Source: Zobellia amurskyensis
GTDB lineage: Bacteria; Bacteroidota; Bacteroidia; Flavobacteriales; Flavobacteriaceae
Direction: 5' to 3'
Length of the DNA: 55,522 nt
NCBI RefSeq assembly: GCF_009725985.1
Contig: NZ_RCNR01000029.1
Coordinates: 1 to 55,522 of the forward strand
How positions within the stretch are numbered: the first letter of the stretch is position 1; each line of letters begins with the position of its first letter. The position numbers and the translations under genes were made by a program. Below are positions 9,676 through 19,800 of the stretch, in pieces. The notes under the pieces were generated by a model. The model did no database searches and was not told the DNA's origin. It worked only from the letters and a program-made list of their open reading frames with translations.

Positions 9676-10785
9676 TCAGACCCTTTCCAATTTTATAGGG
9701 TAGGCTTTATTGGCATTCCATTGGCACACATATAGATTATCATCATTGTCGATACAGACATCGTGACAGTGATGAAAAACAGGCTCTTGCTGCATCATTC
9801 TTTGTAATTTTCCATTGTTATAGTTGGGAGCCGTGCCACCAGGATTTGAAACTACTTTATTGTTTATATCTAAAATGGTAACAAAACCAGAATTAGGATT
9901 GGTTCGTGTAGGGTGTGTATCCATGTTTCCCTCAATAAAATCAATCTTTGAAGACCAACATACCCCGGCATATAGGTTTTGATGGTGAATGACGGGGCGA
10001 CAAACGAAAGCACCGGGAAGAATAATTTCCTCAAGATAATTGCCATCTAAAGTAAATCGTTTAAAAGAATTGCTCGCGCGTGATGTAATAAGTAGGGTGG
10101 GGGAGGTTTTAATCCTGTAATCAATACAGATACCATGGGCGGTTTGGAATTGGTCTTTGTCGGTGCCCCGGCCATTTCCTATTTTACGAATGAATTCTCC
10201 GTCTTTGGTAAATTGAAGTACATACTGGGATCCGTAGCCATCTGCAATATAAATATCACCATTAGGGCCAATTGCGGTTTCGGTTGGCTTAAACGGATCT
10301 TCTTTTTTGTAGGCTCCATATTCGGAGGGATGGCCTAACAACATTAACTCTCTACCGTCTAAGGTTGTTTTTACCATAGATCCATCAGTGTCGCAAATAA
10401 AAAGAAAATCTTCTACACCGTCGTTCCATAAGGAAAGACCGTGTCCTCCTTTGTAGCGTATACCCCATGAGTCTAGTAATTTTCCGGACTTATCGTAAAT
10501 CAATACATTATTGTGAGTGTTGTCCCCAACCATAATTAAACGGTTCTTAGAATCCATAACCATTTCGTGACAATTATTTACAGGGGTTTTGCTTGGGTCT
10601 AGGTTGCCCCACTCTTTGTGTACCTTGTATCGGAAATCACCATGACCTATAACAGTTTCGGTTAGTTTAGGTTTAGACGAGTTGATGTTGAAATGGGGAA
10701 CAACAAAAACACCCGCCGTAGCTTTGGCCGTTGTGCTCAAAAAATTTCTTCGATTTCTTTTTATTTTTTTCATGGAATATGGCAT
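9676..10785 (-). CDS. Tat-exported NHL-repeat beta-propeller protein
   Basis: The 369-residue protein carries a Tat-like signal, NRRNFLSTTAKATAGVFVVP, near the N-terminus; the start may be Met5 (10773), which gives MKKIKRNRRNF. The rest is built of NHL-type blades with recurring patterns such as MDSKNRLIMVGD, GPNGDIYIADGYGSQYVLQF, LDGREL and CIDNDDNLYVCQWN, consistent with a six-bladed propeller. Propellers of this kind often bind carbohydrate or act as lyases or scaffolds; a catalytic role cannot be assigned here. The gene follows the DUF1501 gene on the same strand and probably works with the two Planctomycetes-type genes upstream. Export by Tat implies folding in the cytoplasm, perhaps around a cofactor. 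Confidence 0.75.
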   Translation of the reverse strand: MPYSMKKIKRNRRNFLSTTAKATAGVFVVPHFNINSSKPKLTETVIGHGDFRYKVHKEWGNLDPSKTPVNNCHEMVMDSKNRLIMVGDNTHNNVLIYDKSGKLLDSWGIRYKGGHGLSLWNDGVEDFLFICDTDGSMVKTTLDGRELMLLGHPSEYGAYKKEDPFKPTETAIGPNGDIYIADGYGSQYVLQFTKDGEFIRKIGNGRGTDKDQFQTAHGICIDYRIKTSPTLLITSRASNSFKRFTLDGNYLEEIILPGAFVCRPVIHHQNLYAGVCWSSKIDFIEGNMDTHPTRTNPNSGFVTILDINNKVVSNPGGTAPNYNNGKLQRMMQQEPVFHHCHDVCIDNDDNLYVCQWNANKAYPIKLERV

Positions 10786-10845
10786 TTATTATATTCTTCA
10801 AAGATTCATTTATAAACCTTATGTGAACACTGTCTAATTGATATG

Positions 10846-10878
10846 GTTTCTTATTAGAAACACGGGCCATTTGGCCCG
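10846..10878. other. Two adjacent hairpins between the DUF1501 and NHL genes
   Basis: A 6-bp stem (GTTTCT, loop TATT, AGAAAC; 10846-10861) is followed directly by a GC-rich stem (CGGGCC...GGCCCG; 10863-10878). Neither has a clear T-run on the minus strand, so simple termination is unlikely. They could stabilise or process the mRNA between the two cistrons. The inverted repeats are certain; the role is a guess. Confidence 0.4.
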
Positions 10879-10896
10879 AGCCTCAAAAGAACTAAC

Positions 10897-12360
10897 TTAA
10901 CTAACGTTCTTAGAATTTTTTTTAATTGGTTTACCGAATAAATCTAAAATGGGCTTACCATGTCCGTCAGGTGTGGTATAAAACGGCCTACCTTCGATAG
11001 TGTAATGCGTTTCGGGGTGCATCCCTAAAGCATGATATATAGATTGGTGTACTTGATCGATCACTACGGGATTCTCTATTGAAGAACAGGGTCTCTCATC
11101 TGCTGTTTTTCCGTATACAAGTCCTTTTTCAATTCCACCGCCCCACATAAGTATAGAACTCCCGTCTGTAAAATGTCTGTGCATGCCATAAAATTTTTCA
11201 TCCTCGATTATATCGGGTTGCTTAACCTGATCCTGTACTTGTTCGCCAGGTCTACCTTCCATAATGGCATCACGGCTAAATTCGCTTGCGAGAATAATTA
11301 GGGTTCGATCTAAGTGGCCACTTTCGTCTAGGTCTTTTATCAATTGGGCAATTGGCCTATCCACTAATTTTTTCATTTTTTCTGTACGGGTATGACCATT
11401 TTCGTGGGTATCCCACCCTAGAAAGGGCTCATATTCGGTAGAGACACTAATAAACCTACCACCATTCATAGCAAGTCTTTTCGCTAAGAGGCATCCCAAA
11501 CCAAATCTGCCCGTATTGTAGGTGTCGTATACTTCTTTTGGCTCTTCAGAAAGGTCAAACACTTTTGCTTCCGGAGAGTTTAACAAACGATAAGAAGACT
11601 CCATAGAACGCATTAATGATTCACGTTGATAGTCGCTACCATCTTCCATGATGCTGCTTTTGTTGGCTAATTCTTTATAGAGTTTATAACGAGCCTCAAA
11701 CCTTTTTAAAGACATACCTTGGGGAGGTCTAACGCTATCTAAGCCAGATGAAGGATTTGGTATTAGAAAGGGACCAAACTCACTTCCTAAAAAACCAGCT
11801 GAATGAAAAGCTTTTAATTCTTCGGCTTCTCCGACCGTAAAGCGTTGCCCCATAGAAATGAAAGGAGGGATGACCGGATTTACGGGGCCTAACTCCTTTG
11901 CTATCCACGCACCTATATGTGGTGCCTGTACAGATTGTGGAGGTTCGTAGCAAGTGTGCCAATGGTATTGATGTCGCGTGTGTAAAATATGACCAAGATC
12001 GGCAGATTTATAGGATCGAATAATAGCGCCTTTATCCATTACCCCTGCAATAGATTCAAGGCCTTCTGAAAATTCTAGCCCATCAACGACTGTTGGTATT
12101 TTTGGGAAAGTACTAAGTATCCTTTTACTTTCAACACCCTTACTGTATGGTACATATGTCTTGGGATCGAAAGTTTCGGTATGGGCCATGCCCCCTGCCA
12201 TCCAAAGTAAGATAACGGTGTCGGCAGTGGAAGCAATTTTAGGAACTTGGTTAGTACAAGAACTTAAAAAGCTTGCTAAAGGTATTGATGTGGCCGATGC
12301 GGCCAAACTTGCAGCCGTCATTTTCTTGATAAAATCCCTTCGTGCGTTTTGTTTATCCAT
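10897..12360 (-). CDS. DUF1501 protein (sulfatase/alkaline-phosphatase-like fold), Tat signal
   Basis: Starting at the ATG at 12360 gives 487 residues beginning MDKQNARRDFIKKMTAASLAA, a Tat signal with the ARRDF core and a hydrophobic stretch ending at a Cys (LSSC), so it may be a lipoprotein. A longer in-frame start at 12411 would overlap the upstream gene and bury the signal, so I prefer 12360, eleven bases from the upstream stop. DUF1501 landmarks are VILLWMAGGMAHTETFDPK, FISVSTEYEPFLGWDTHENGH and ILASEFSR. The family shares the alkaline-phosphatase-superfamily fold and is abundant in Planctomycetes and Verrucomicrobia, with no proven activity known to me. It is paired with the DUF1549/DUF1553 gene directly upstream, the classic neighbour of this family. 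Confidence 0.88.
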   Translation of the reverse strand: MDKQNARRDFIKKMTAASLAASATSIPLASFLSSCTNQVPKIASTADTVILLWMAGGMAHTETFDPKTYVPYSKGVESKRILSTFPKIPTVVDGLEFSEGLESIAGVMDKGAIIRSYKSADLGHILHTRHQYHWHTCYEPPQSVQAPHIGAWIAKELGPVNPVIPPFISMGQRFTVGEAEELKAFHSAGFLGSEFGPFLIPNPSSGLDSVRPPQGMSLKRFEARYKLYKELANKSSIMEDGSDYQRESLMRSMESSYRLLNSPEAKVFDLSEEPKEVYDTYNTGRFGLGCLLAKRLAMNGGRFISVSTEYEPFLGWDTHENGHTRTEKMKKLVDRPIAQLIKDLDESGHLDRTLIILASEFSRDAIMEGRPGEQVQDQVKQPDIIEDEKFYGMHRHFTDGSSILMWGGGIEKGLVYGKTADERPCSSIENPVVIDQVHQSIYHALGMHPETHYTIEGRPFYTTPDGHGKPILDLFGKPIKKNSKNVS

Positions 12361-12368
12361 TATCAGCT

Positions 12369-15203
12369 TTAATTTATGAATTGGAATTCCGGTAAAATCA
12401 GTGTAGACCAAAACAAGTCCTGTAATTTTTCTTTGCTGGGGTCGTTACCCAATGCAGAAACCATTATTCCGAATTCTTGATCGGTTGGTTTTCTGCCCAT
12501 GGCATGTAAATAGAGTTCATTCACGATTTTGCTACTGTCTTTGTTGTATTTTTCAAGCCAAATTTTTGCACCCTCTCCTAAGACGTTGTTGAAAAACTCC
12601 CCATTGGTGAGCTCTAAAGCTTGCAATAGTGTGGCTTGTTCGTCTCTTGAGGTAGTAACGTTTTCCCTGCTAGGTCTGCCAAGGGCTTTCATGAACGGGT
12701 GTTGTTCAACAAGGCTTGCCCTGGCGAATTCACCGTTACGCTTCTTAAATGTGAAATCTATTAAATTGCCCCAATTTGAATCTCCATAATTACGCACAGC
12801 TTCCCACTTACTATCATTATAATCGGAACTGGTCCAATTTTTTTCTGGTTTACCGGAGGTGCTTTTCCAGGTATTATCAGAATTGATGATGGTCTCGTCA
12901 CCATTGGTGTAAACAATCTTTAGGGAGAAGAGTATTCCAGCAGGGTTTGCAATCTTACCCTCGTTGATGCCTTCAATAGCAATTGTATTTTTTCCGCTTT
13001 TTAAAGTTTTTTGAATACTTAGCTTATCCACTTGCGTCCAATCGGAACCTTGCGCCAATTCAGAACCATTTATATAAAGGGTGTAAGAATGGTCTACTGA
13101 GATTAAGGCGGTTGCACTTTCTATAAGCTTACGGGGTAGTGTAAATGTTTTTCTGAAATATCTTTTTCCCGGTTCGGGAAGAACGACCCTGTCAAACTTC
13201 ACTTCTTTATGCCAAATTCGGGAAGAAGGTAGTTCGTTACCTTCTGGGTTATAGGCTACAGAGGCGTATACTGGTTTTATCAATTGGCTGACCGCATCGG
13301 AAAACTGTTCGGCACTCATGCGTTTAAGTATAGGGCCTTTAAATTGATATGACGATTTGATGTCATCACTATTTTTGTAATTGACCGTTGGCAGCTGGTA
13401 TGCCTTTGACATCATGATTTGTTTAATAAGATGCTTCAGGTTGTAATTCGAATCTATAAAATCAGATGCTAACCAATCTAGTAAATTGGCATCCCATGGT
13501 TCACTGTCCATTTCGTCTAAGGGTTCTATAATACCCCTGCCCATTAACTGCTCCCAAAACCTATTGGTTATAGTACGGTACAATCTGCCGTTTTCTGGTT
13601 TTACCATTACTTCGGAAAGCTTAAATAACCTTTCTTTGATACTTTCTGCCTCAACACTACCTAATTCCGGATAAAGAAAATTCACAGAGGCCATTTTTCC
13701 GATGGGTTTGTCACAACGGTTCAATTCTAGGACGGAGTCTGCAAAAATCGAAGCAAAACCATAAGATTGTTCAAGGGTAAGGTTGCTTACAAAGCTATTA
13801 TGGCATGAAGCACATTTCACATTGACCCCAAGTAAGGATTGACCAATATTTTGGGCAGCTTGCATTTCAGTACGTTGACTGGCATTGACTACGCCTCTCC
13901 ATTGAATTCCTTTTATAAAACCCTCGGAGACCTCTGTAGGGTTGACGAGTTCCTTTACCATTTGGTCATAGCTCTTATTGTTCAATAGTGAGGTGTACAA
14001 CCAATCGGTAATTTGTTTTCTTCCTCCCGTTATAAAACCCGTTCCACTGTAATCGTTTCGCAAGAGATCGTTCCAGAAACTCAACCAATGTTGGGTGTAG
14101 TTATGAGAGTCGTTTAATAAGGTGTCAATTAGAGCTTCTCTTTTGTTTAAGTTTGTGTCATGGACAAATTCGGCGACTGTTTTTGGATTTGGAAGCAATC
14201 CAATTATATCTAAATGCGCACGTCTTACAAAGGTTCGGTCATCGACGACTTGTGGCCATACAATGTGGTTATCATTAAAGTAGGTATCTATTAATTTGTC
14301 AACGGGATTAATTTCACCCGACTCAGGTAATTTTGGTTTTTTTAGGGATAATTCGGCTTCAGGAAAAACTTTTAGCGTTTGGTCTGACCAGTGAGCCCCA
14401 TTTTTAATCCATAGTTTTATCAATGCAATTTCATTATCCTTGAGAGCTTTACCCTTTTTTGGCATAACTTCATCATCATTCGGAGATAGGGTTATTCGTC
14501 GGTACAGTTCACTTTTTAAAGGATTTCCAGCTTCAATGGCTTTTCCGGAATCTCCGCCCGCAAAAACGCCCTCTTTGCTATCCAATACCAGATTTCCTTT
14601 TTGTTTGTTCTCATTATGACATTGGTAACAGTTATGGGCTAAAATAGACCTGACTTCTAAATTTAATTTGTCAAGTTGTTCTATGGTTAAAGAATCGGAT
14701 TCTTTTAAATCGGTCAGCAATGCTAGACCCTTGGTACGGTCATAACCTTCATTGTTCCCTGGTAAAACACTGGTAAGATAATCTTCTCCATGCGTAAGGT
14801 TCGCCCCTAAATGACCGGCTATGGTAAGCACAACAATGGTCAATGTAAGCGAAGTCCTGTAGAGACGAAAATCAGTAATTCTCCCCTTTAAGGTAGCCCT
14901 TAATATCAGAATGGTGATACTTGCCAAGATTGCAGTAGCAATACCCGTATATTGATGATTGTCTACTAAATCTCCACTGTAGTCCTCTTGCGTTCGTAAA
15001 AGCCAACCGAAAAAAGCTGAAAAAATTGAGAAAATCGCCCCCGCATAAATCATGCAATAGGTTCCTGTGCGAAGCCCTTTTCTTTTTCCTCCGACGGTTG
15101 ACATTTCAAAAAGAAAGGCAACTACTAATAATCCAATAGGAAAATGCACCAATAAAGGGTGCAACCTTCCTAATAGTTGAAGTATCCAATAAGAATCGTC
15201 CAT
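12369..15203 (-). CDS. PSCyt1/DUF1549/DUF1553 diheme membrane protein with inserted beta-sandwich
   Basis: The 944-residue protein has an N-terminal membrane block of about four helices (LHPLLVHFPIGLLVVAFLFE, DUF2231-like, residues 1-150). A PSCyt1 cytochrome c domain follows, with the heme motif C-Y-Q-C-H at 192-196. DUF1549 contains a second C-A-S-C-H at 464-468. DUF1553 occupies the C-terminal part (ENGRLYRTITNRFWEQLMGRG). Within DUF1553, at about residues 675-812, lies a galactose-binding-like segment (KRYFRKTFTLP, YTLYINGSELAQG) resembling the accessory domain of rhamnosidases. The protein is probably held in the inner membrane with its heme domains in the periplasm. Electron transfer coupled to attack on a sugar is a plausible but unproven role. 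It follows susD and precedes DUF1501, supporting a function in glycan use. Confidence 0.85.
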   Translation of the reverse strand: MDDSYWILQLLGRLHPLLVHFPIGLLVVAFLFEMSTVGGKRKGLRTGTYCMIYAGAIFSIFSAFFGWLLRTQEDYSGDLVDNHQYTGIATAILASITILILRATLKGRITDFRLYRTSLTLTIVVLTIAGHLGANLTHGEDYLTSVLPGNNEGYDRTKGLALLTDLKESDSLTIEQLDKLNLEVRSILAHNCYQCHNENKQKGNLVLDSKEGVFAGGDSGKAIEAGNPLKSELYRRITLSPNDDEVMPKKGKALKDNEIALIKLWIKNGAHWSDQTLKVFPEAELSLKKPKLPESGEINPVDKLIDTYFNDNHIVWPQVVDDRTFVRRAHLDIIGLLPNPKTVAEFVHDTNLNKREALIDTLLNDSHNYTQHWLSFWNDLLRNDYSGTGFITGGRKQITDWLYTSLLNNKSYDQMVKELVNPTEVSEGFIKGIQWRGVVNASQRTEMQAAQNIGQSLLGVNVKCASCHNSFVSNLTLEQSYGFASIFADSVLELNRCDKPIGKMASVNFLYPELGSVEAESIKERLFKLSEVMVKPENGRLYRTITNRFWEQLMGRGIIEPLDEMDSEPWDANLLDWLASDFIDSNYNLKHLIKQIMMSKAYQLPTVNYKNSDDIKSSYQFKGPILKRMSAEQFSDAVSQLIKPVYASVAYNPEGNELPSSRIWHKEVKFDRVVLPEPGKRYFRKTFTLPRKLIESATALISVDHSYTLYINGSELAQGSDWTQVDKLSIQKTLKSGKNTIAIEGINEGKIANPAGILFSLKIVYTNGDETIINSDNTWKSTSGKPEKNWTSSDYNDSKWEAVRNYGDSNWGNLIDFTFKKRNGEFARASLVEQHPFMKALGRPSRENVTTSRDEQATLLQALELTNGEFFNNVLGEGAKIWLEKYNKDSSKIVNELYLHAMGRKPTDQEFGIMVSALGNDPSKEKLQDLFWSTLILPEFQFIN

Positions 15204-15311
15204 AGTTTATTTACTTAGTAATGTTCAAGCTCGCATATCTATTCCCCGTATTTTCTTTTTTGATATAATAAGGTGTAGCAATAAAAGGGGGGGAGATGTT
15301 GTCTTTGTGTC

Positions 15312-16817
15312 TCAATAACCTTCGTTCTGCTTTAAATTAGGGTTGACCAATAATTCTCTTTCCGGTAATGGAAATAAAATTTCGTGGGCTTCAAACTTAT
15401 AATCTCCTGGAGAAAATCCGATTTGGCCTCTTGAGGTAGTGGGGTTCGCTCGTTCATTTTCACCATGGGCATTTAAGAACGTCACTAATTCGGAGGGGGT
15501 AAACGTGCGTTTCAAATCAAACCAACGATGGTTTTCAAAAGCCAGTTCAATTCGTCGTTCATGACGTATGGCATCCTTGAGCTGGTCTTGAGAAAGCCCG
15601 CTAACGGGGTCTAATCCTGCCCTTTCACGAACTTGGTTCAAATAGCCTAAAGATTCGTTGGTCGAGCCTGATGTTTCATTTATTGCTTCGGCCAACATCA
15701 ATAATACATCGGCATAGCGAAACACTGGCCAATTGTCGTCTGGGCGACCTTGAACAGAGTGGGTATGATGGAATTTTTTTATGAACGGAACATCTACAAA
15801 TGTACCTTCATTGTTTGTGTAGCCTTCACTTAGGGATACATCTTTGCGTAGGTCACCCTCTTCATAAGAGTTGATCAAATCAAGGGTAGGTATATTCCAT
15901 CCATTGCCATCAACACCTGAAAAACCGGTTACTGCACCTTGCGAAAATAATGGGTAAAAGTTGTAGATAAAACCACTTGATTCACCTAAGTCGTTATCTC
16001 CCTGAAATTGTACCTCAAATATAGATTCTCGGTGATTTTTGTTGTTCGGGTCAAATATGTCGGCATAGTTCGGTAATAATGAATAAATGCCTAAATCGAT
16101 TACTTCTTCTAAAACAGTCTTTGCCTTTACATAATCTTTTTGGGTTAAAGAAACCTTTGCTTGTAACGTAAGTGCGGCTCCTTTACTTAGTCTACCTGCT
16201 TCCGAAGCGGATATTTCTTTAGGAAGGCTTGAAATAGAGAAGGCCAAATCGTTTTCTATTAAAGCATAGATTTCAGAGATTGGGGAACGCGAATACTCAA
16301 AAGCTTCCGAAGGGTCTTGAATAGACTCTTCTACTATGATGGCATCACCAAAATACTGAGAAAGAAGGAAATAGTAATAAGCTCTAAAAAATCTTGCTTC
16401 CCCTTCAAATCTTGATTTTGCACTTGCTTCAATTTCGGTTTCCGAAAGTTTCGATAATACGGTATTGATATTTCCTAAAGCATTATAAATACGCCTGTAA
16501 ACGTCATATATTTTCCCTGTATTGGAATTGTATTGCCAATATTCGATTGATTCGATATTAGGTCCGTTTCCTCTGTTTCCTTCGTTGAAGTGAACCGTGG
16601 TATTATCTGTAATGAACTCTTGAAACAGCCATTGGTCAGCTATGATATCCTGCAATTGACTATAAATACCTATGACCGCTTGGTTGACTTGTACCTCTGT
16701 ATTATAGAATGTTTCTTCCCCAAGTTGAGTAGGGTTTTTTTTGTCAAGAAATTCTTTACTACAAGAGCATATGAACAAAGCAAGCATAGTCCCTATAATT
16801 TTTGTTGAAAATTTCAT
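15312..16817 (-). CDS. SusD/RagB-family surface glycan-binding lipoprotein
   Basis: The 501-residue protein begins with a lipoprotein signal (MLALFICSCSKEF, acylated Cys in CSC). It has the SusD architecture: an N-terminal helical part (QVNQAVIGIYSQLQDI), tetratricopeptide-like helices (RFEGEARFFRAYYYFLLSQYFG), VFRYADVLLMLAEAINE, and the terminal ELAFENHRWFDLKR with PLPERELLVNPNLKQNEGY. SusD proteins cap the SusC transporter on the cell surface and capture oligosaccharides. It starts 22 bases after susC ends and is clearly its partner. An A8 tract on the coding strand (16735-16742) leaves its frame intact, a useful comparison for the broken genes elsewhere in the window. Confidence 0.95.
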   Translation of the reverse strand: MKFSTKIIGTMLALFICSCSKEFLDKKNPTQLGEETFYNTEVQVNQAVIGIYSQLQDIIADQWLFQEFITDNTTVHFNEGNRGNGPNIESIEYWQYNSNTGKIYDVYRRIYNALGNINTVLSKLSETEIEASAKSRFEGEARFFRAYYYFLLSQYFGDAIIVEESIQDPSEAFEYSRSPISEIYALIENDLAFSISSLPKEISASEAGRLSKGAALTLQAKVSLTQKDYVKAKTVLEEVIDLGIYSLLPNYADIFDPNNKNHRESIFEVQFQGDNDLGESSGFIYNFYPLFSQGAVTGFSGVDGNGWNIPTLDLINSYEEGDLRKDVSLSEGYTNNEGTFVDVPFIKKFHHTHSVQGRPDDNWPVFRYADVLLMLAEAINETSGSTNESLGYLNQVRERAGLDPVSGLSQDQLKDAIRHERRIELAFENHRWFDLKRTFTPSELVTFLNAHGENERANPTTSRGQIGFSPGDYKFEAHEILFPLPERELLVNPNLKQNEGY

Positions 16818-16839
16818 TGGTATAGTTTTTTAGGTGATG

Positions 16840-19800
16840 TTAAAATGATAATGTTGCTCCTAAAGTTATTGTTCTAGGAACGGGATAAGCAGAATCGTCT
16901 CTTCCCGGATTTATTCCCCCTGCTGTACTCACTTGAGGGTTGCCGCCTGGGAAATCTGAAAATAGATAGAGGTTATCTGCATTGATATAGATTCTGGCAT
17001 TGCTCAATAGGGCACCTTCATCTAAAGGTAGTGTGTACCCAAGGGAAACACTCCTGATCCACATATGGCTGGCATCATGGACGTAAAAGGAGTTGGATTC
17101 ACGTTCCCATTTCCAGAAATTACTTGTAGGTACTATTCCGTTTCCGGGATTGTCCGCAGAACGAAAACGCTCCTTGGCTCGAACATCAACATTAAAAACT
17201 CCATCAAGGTTTAGTGTCGTAGATTCGATATTTCTATAAACATCATAGTTTTCAGCCCCGGTTAAGACGGCATTAAAGTCAAAAGCCTTATAGTCGGCAC
17301 CTAGAGTAAATGACCATACGTATTCAGGATGTGGATTGCCTATTTCTACCCAATCCGTAGTGTCATACGATATTTCTCCATCACCGTTCGCGTCAAAATA
17401 TATAAATGAACCGGGAATAGCCCCATCTTGGGTGGGGGAAGAGTTTATTTGCTCTTCTGTTCGGAATACGCCCAAATTTCTAAACCCGTGTAACATTCCG
17501 ATAGGGCGGCCCACTTGAGATACATTATTGGTACTGTAAAACCCGCCATTTCTTATCTCGTCATTGTCACCGTTTATTTCTAAAACCTTATTGTCGTTGA
17601 ACGAAATATTAAAATTACCTCTCAATCTCAGGTTGTCGGTAATTTGCTTTCGATAGCCAAGGGCGAATTCTAAACCGGTATTCTGGACTTTGCCAATGTT
17701 GGTAAACGTGGTTTCAAATCCCGATATGACGGGAATGTTAACCGGAAGCAACATGTTTTTTGTGGTTTTCTTATAGTACTCGGCGGTAAAAACCAGATTA
17801 TTAAAAATGGTGAGGTCTAGGCCATAATTATATTGGTCGGATTCTTCCCATCCCAATTGTGGATTCGCTAAGGAGTTTAGTACTTTTCCGGGTTGAAAGG
17901 AGTTCCCTAATATATAATTTTCAGGAGCTAGCGTAGAAAGGCTGCGATAGTTTCCGATATTATTGTTGCCCGTAACGCCAAAGCTTGCACGGAGCTTTAA
18001 ATCGTTCAACCAATCGATTTCTTTTAAAAAATATTCATCTGAAACTCGCCATCCCAACGATACCGAAGGAAAGTTACCCCATCTATTTTCAGATCCAAAT
18101 CTAGAACTTCCCTCACGACGATAAGTGGCCGATACCAAATATTTATCTTTATAAGCATAGTTCAAACGGGCGAAATAAGCAAGTAGACTCCAACTACTTT
18201 CACCTGATTCAACGCTAAAAACTTCGGCATTTTGAAGAAATTGAACTTGGTCGTCAGGAAACTTTTGCCCGCTTCCATCAATGTTTCTTAGGGTGGCCTC
18301 TTGCGCAGTATACCCTAAAAGCACATCTAAAGCATGGTCTTCTTGTATAACCTTTGAATAACTGAGCAACTGATCTGTTGACCAATTCACTTCTTCAGTG
18401 TAGGTTTCACTTAATACAGCATCTCTTGGTGGCGGACTATTAAAGCTGTTGGCGGCCAGTGTGGAAGGTCTAAAGCTATTTTCCCTGGATCCAATTAATG
18501 ATGTATTTACCAACGACTTGAATTTAAAGTCTTTAAGAAATTCGAATTCTATAAAGGCATTTGAAAGAAGCCTGTTGATATGCCTTGTGTTTTTTTCTTC
18601 ATGTAATAATTGAACAGGATTGGGAGATCCGAAAATTAAGTCTCCTTCGCCACCATAACCTCCTATATAGTCGTTAAAACTGCCGTCGGGGTTGTAAACA
18701 GGTTCGCGAGGATCAGCCCACAAGGCTCTTCCTACGACAAGGTTTCTACTACCGTCATCAATAAACCTTTCATTGGTTCTAGAGCCGGTTACATTTAGAC
18801 CAACCGTAATTTCGTCGGTAATTTTGGTATTTACGTTTGCTCTTAGGTTGAAGCGCTCAAAATTGGTTTTGATAATAACCCCTTCTTGGTCTAAATAACC
18901 CATTGAGATGACTGATTTCGTTTTTTCGCTACCAGAAGTAATGGTTAAATTATACTTTTTGAATAGCGCAGCATCATTTACTATTTCATCGAACCAGTCC
19001 GTAGATGTCATATACTGTTCGGGCGTTCTAATTCTAAGGGGTATTTCACTCTCTAATGGCTCGCGTCCTTGGTTAAGAATATATTTGTCAATCCAGCTCT
19101 CTTTTTGAAACTGTCCGAATTCTTGCGCGTTCAACATTTTTTCTCTCCTCGAATCGGGTACTTGTTGTAGACCGGAAACTACATCTAAAGTTACACTTGT
19201 TCTCCCCTCACTACCCTGTTTTGTATTGATTAGAATAACACCGTTAGATCCTCTTGCTCCGTAAATGGCGGTAGAAGCGGCGTCTTTTAGAACTGTCATA
19301 GACTCAATATCGGCAGGGTCAATACTAAGACCGGTAGATGTTCCTACGGGAAAACCATCTATTACATAGAGGGGTTTGCTGTCAGCTCCTAAAGAACTTA
19401 ATCCACGAACTACAATATTGAGTTCTTGGCCTGGGCGGCCTGAAGTTTGCCCGACAATAACACCTGGAGCTTGCCCCAAGAGCAACCGGGAAGCATCCGT
19501 TGCAGGGACGTCTTTTACTTCTTTAAGGTCAACCACGGAAACAGCCGAAACAATGTCTCTTTTTCGTTTTGTACCATAACCAACTACGACTACTTCTTCT
19601 AGTCCTGCAGCATTTTCTTCCAGAACAATGTTCAGGCTACTTTTATCGTTCACAACAACTTCTTTTGTAGAAAATCCAATATAGGACACAGACAAAACTG
19701 AGCTGTCATTAGAAACGTTTATTGTGAAATTCCCATCAAAATCAGCGGTAACTCCGTTGGTTGTGCCTTTTTCAACGATATTGGCGCCAGGCAGGGGAGT

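Noticed and set aside
12361-12411. Upstream start for the DUF1501 gene
   Set aside because: It would overlap the preceding gene by 43 bases and place 17 residues before the Tat signal.
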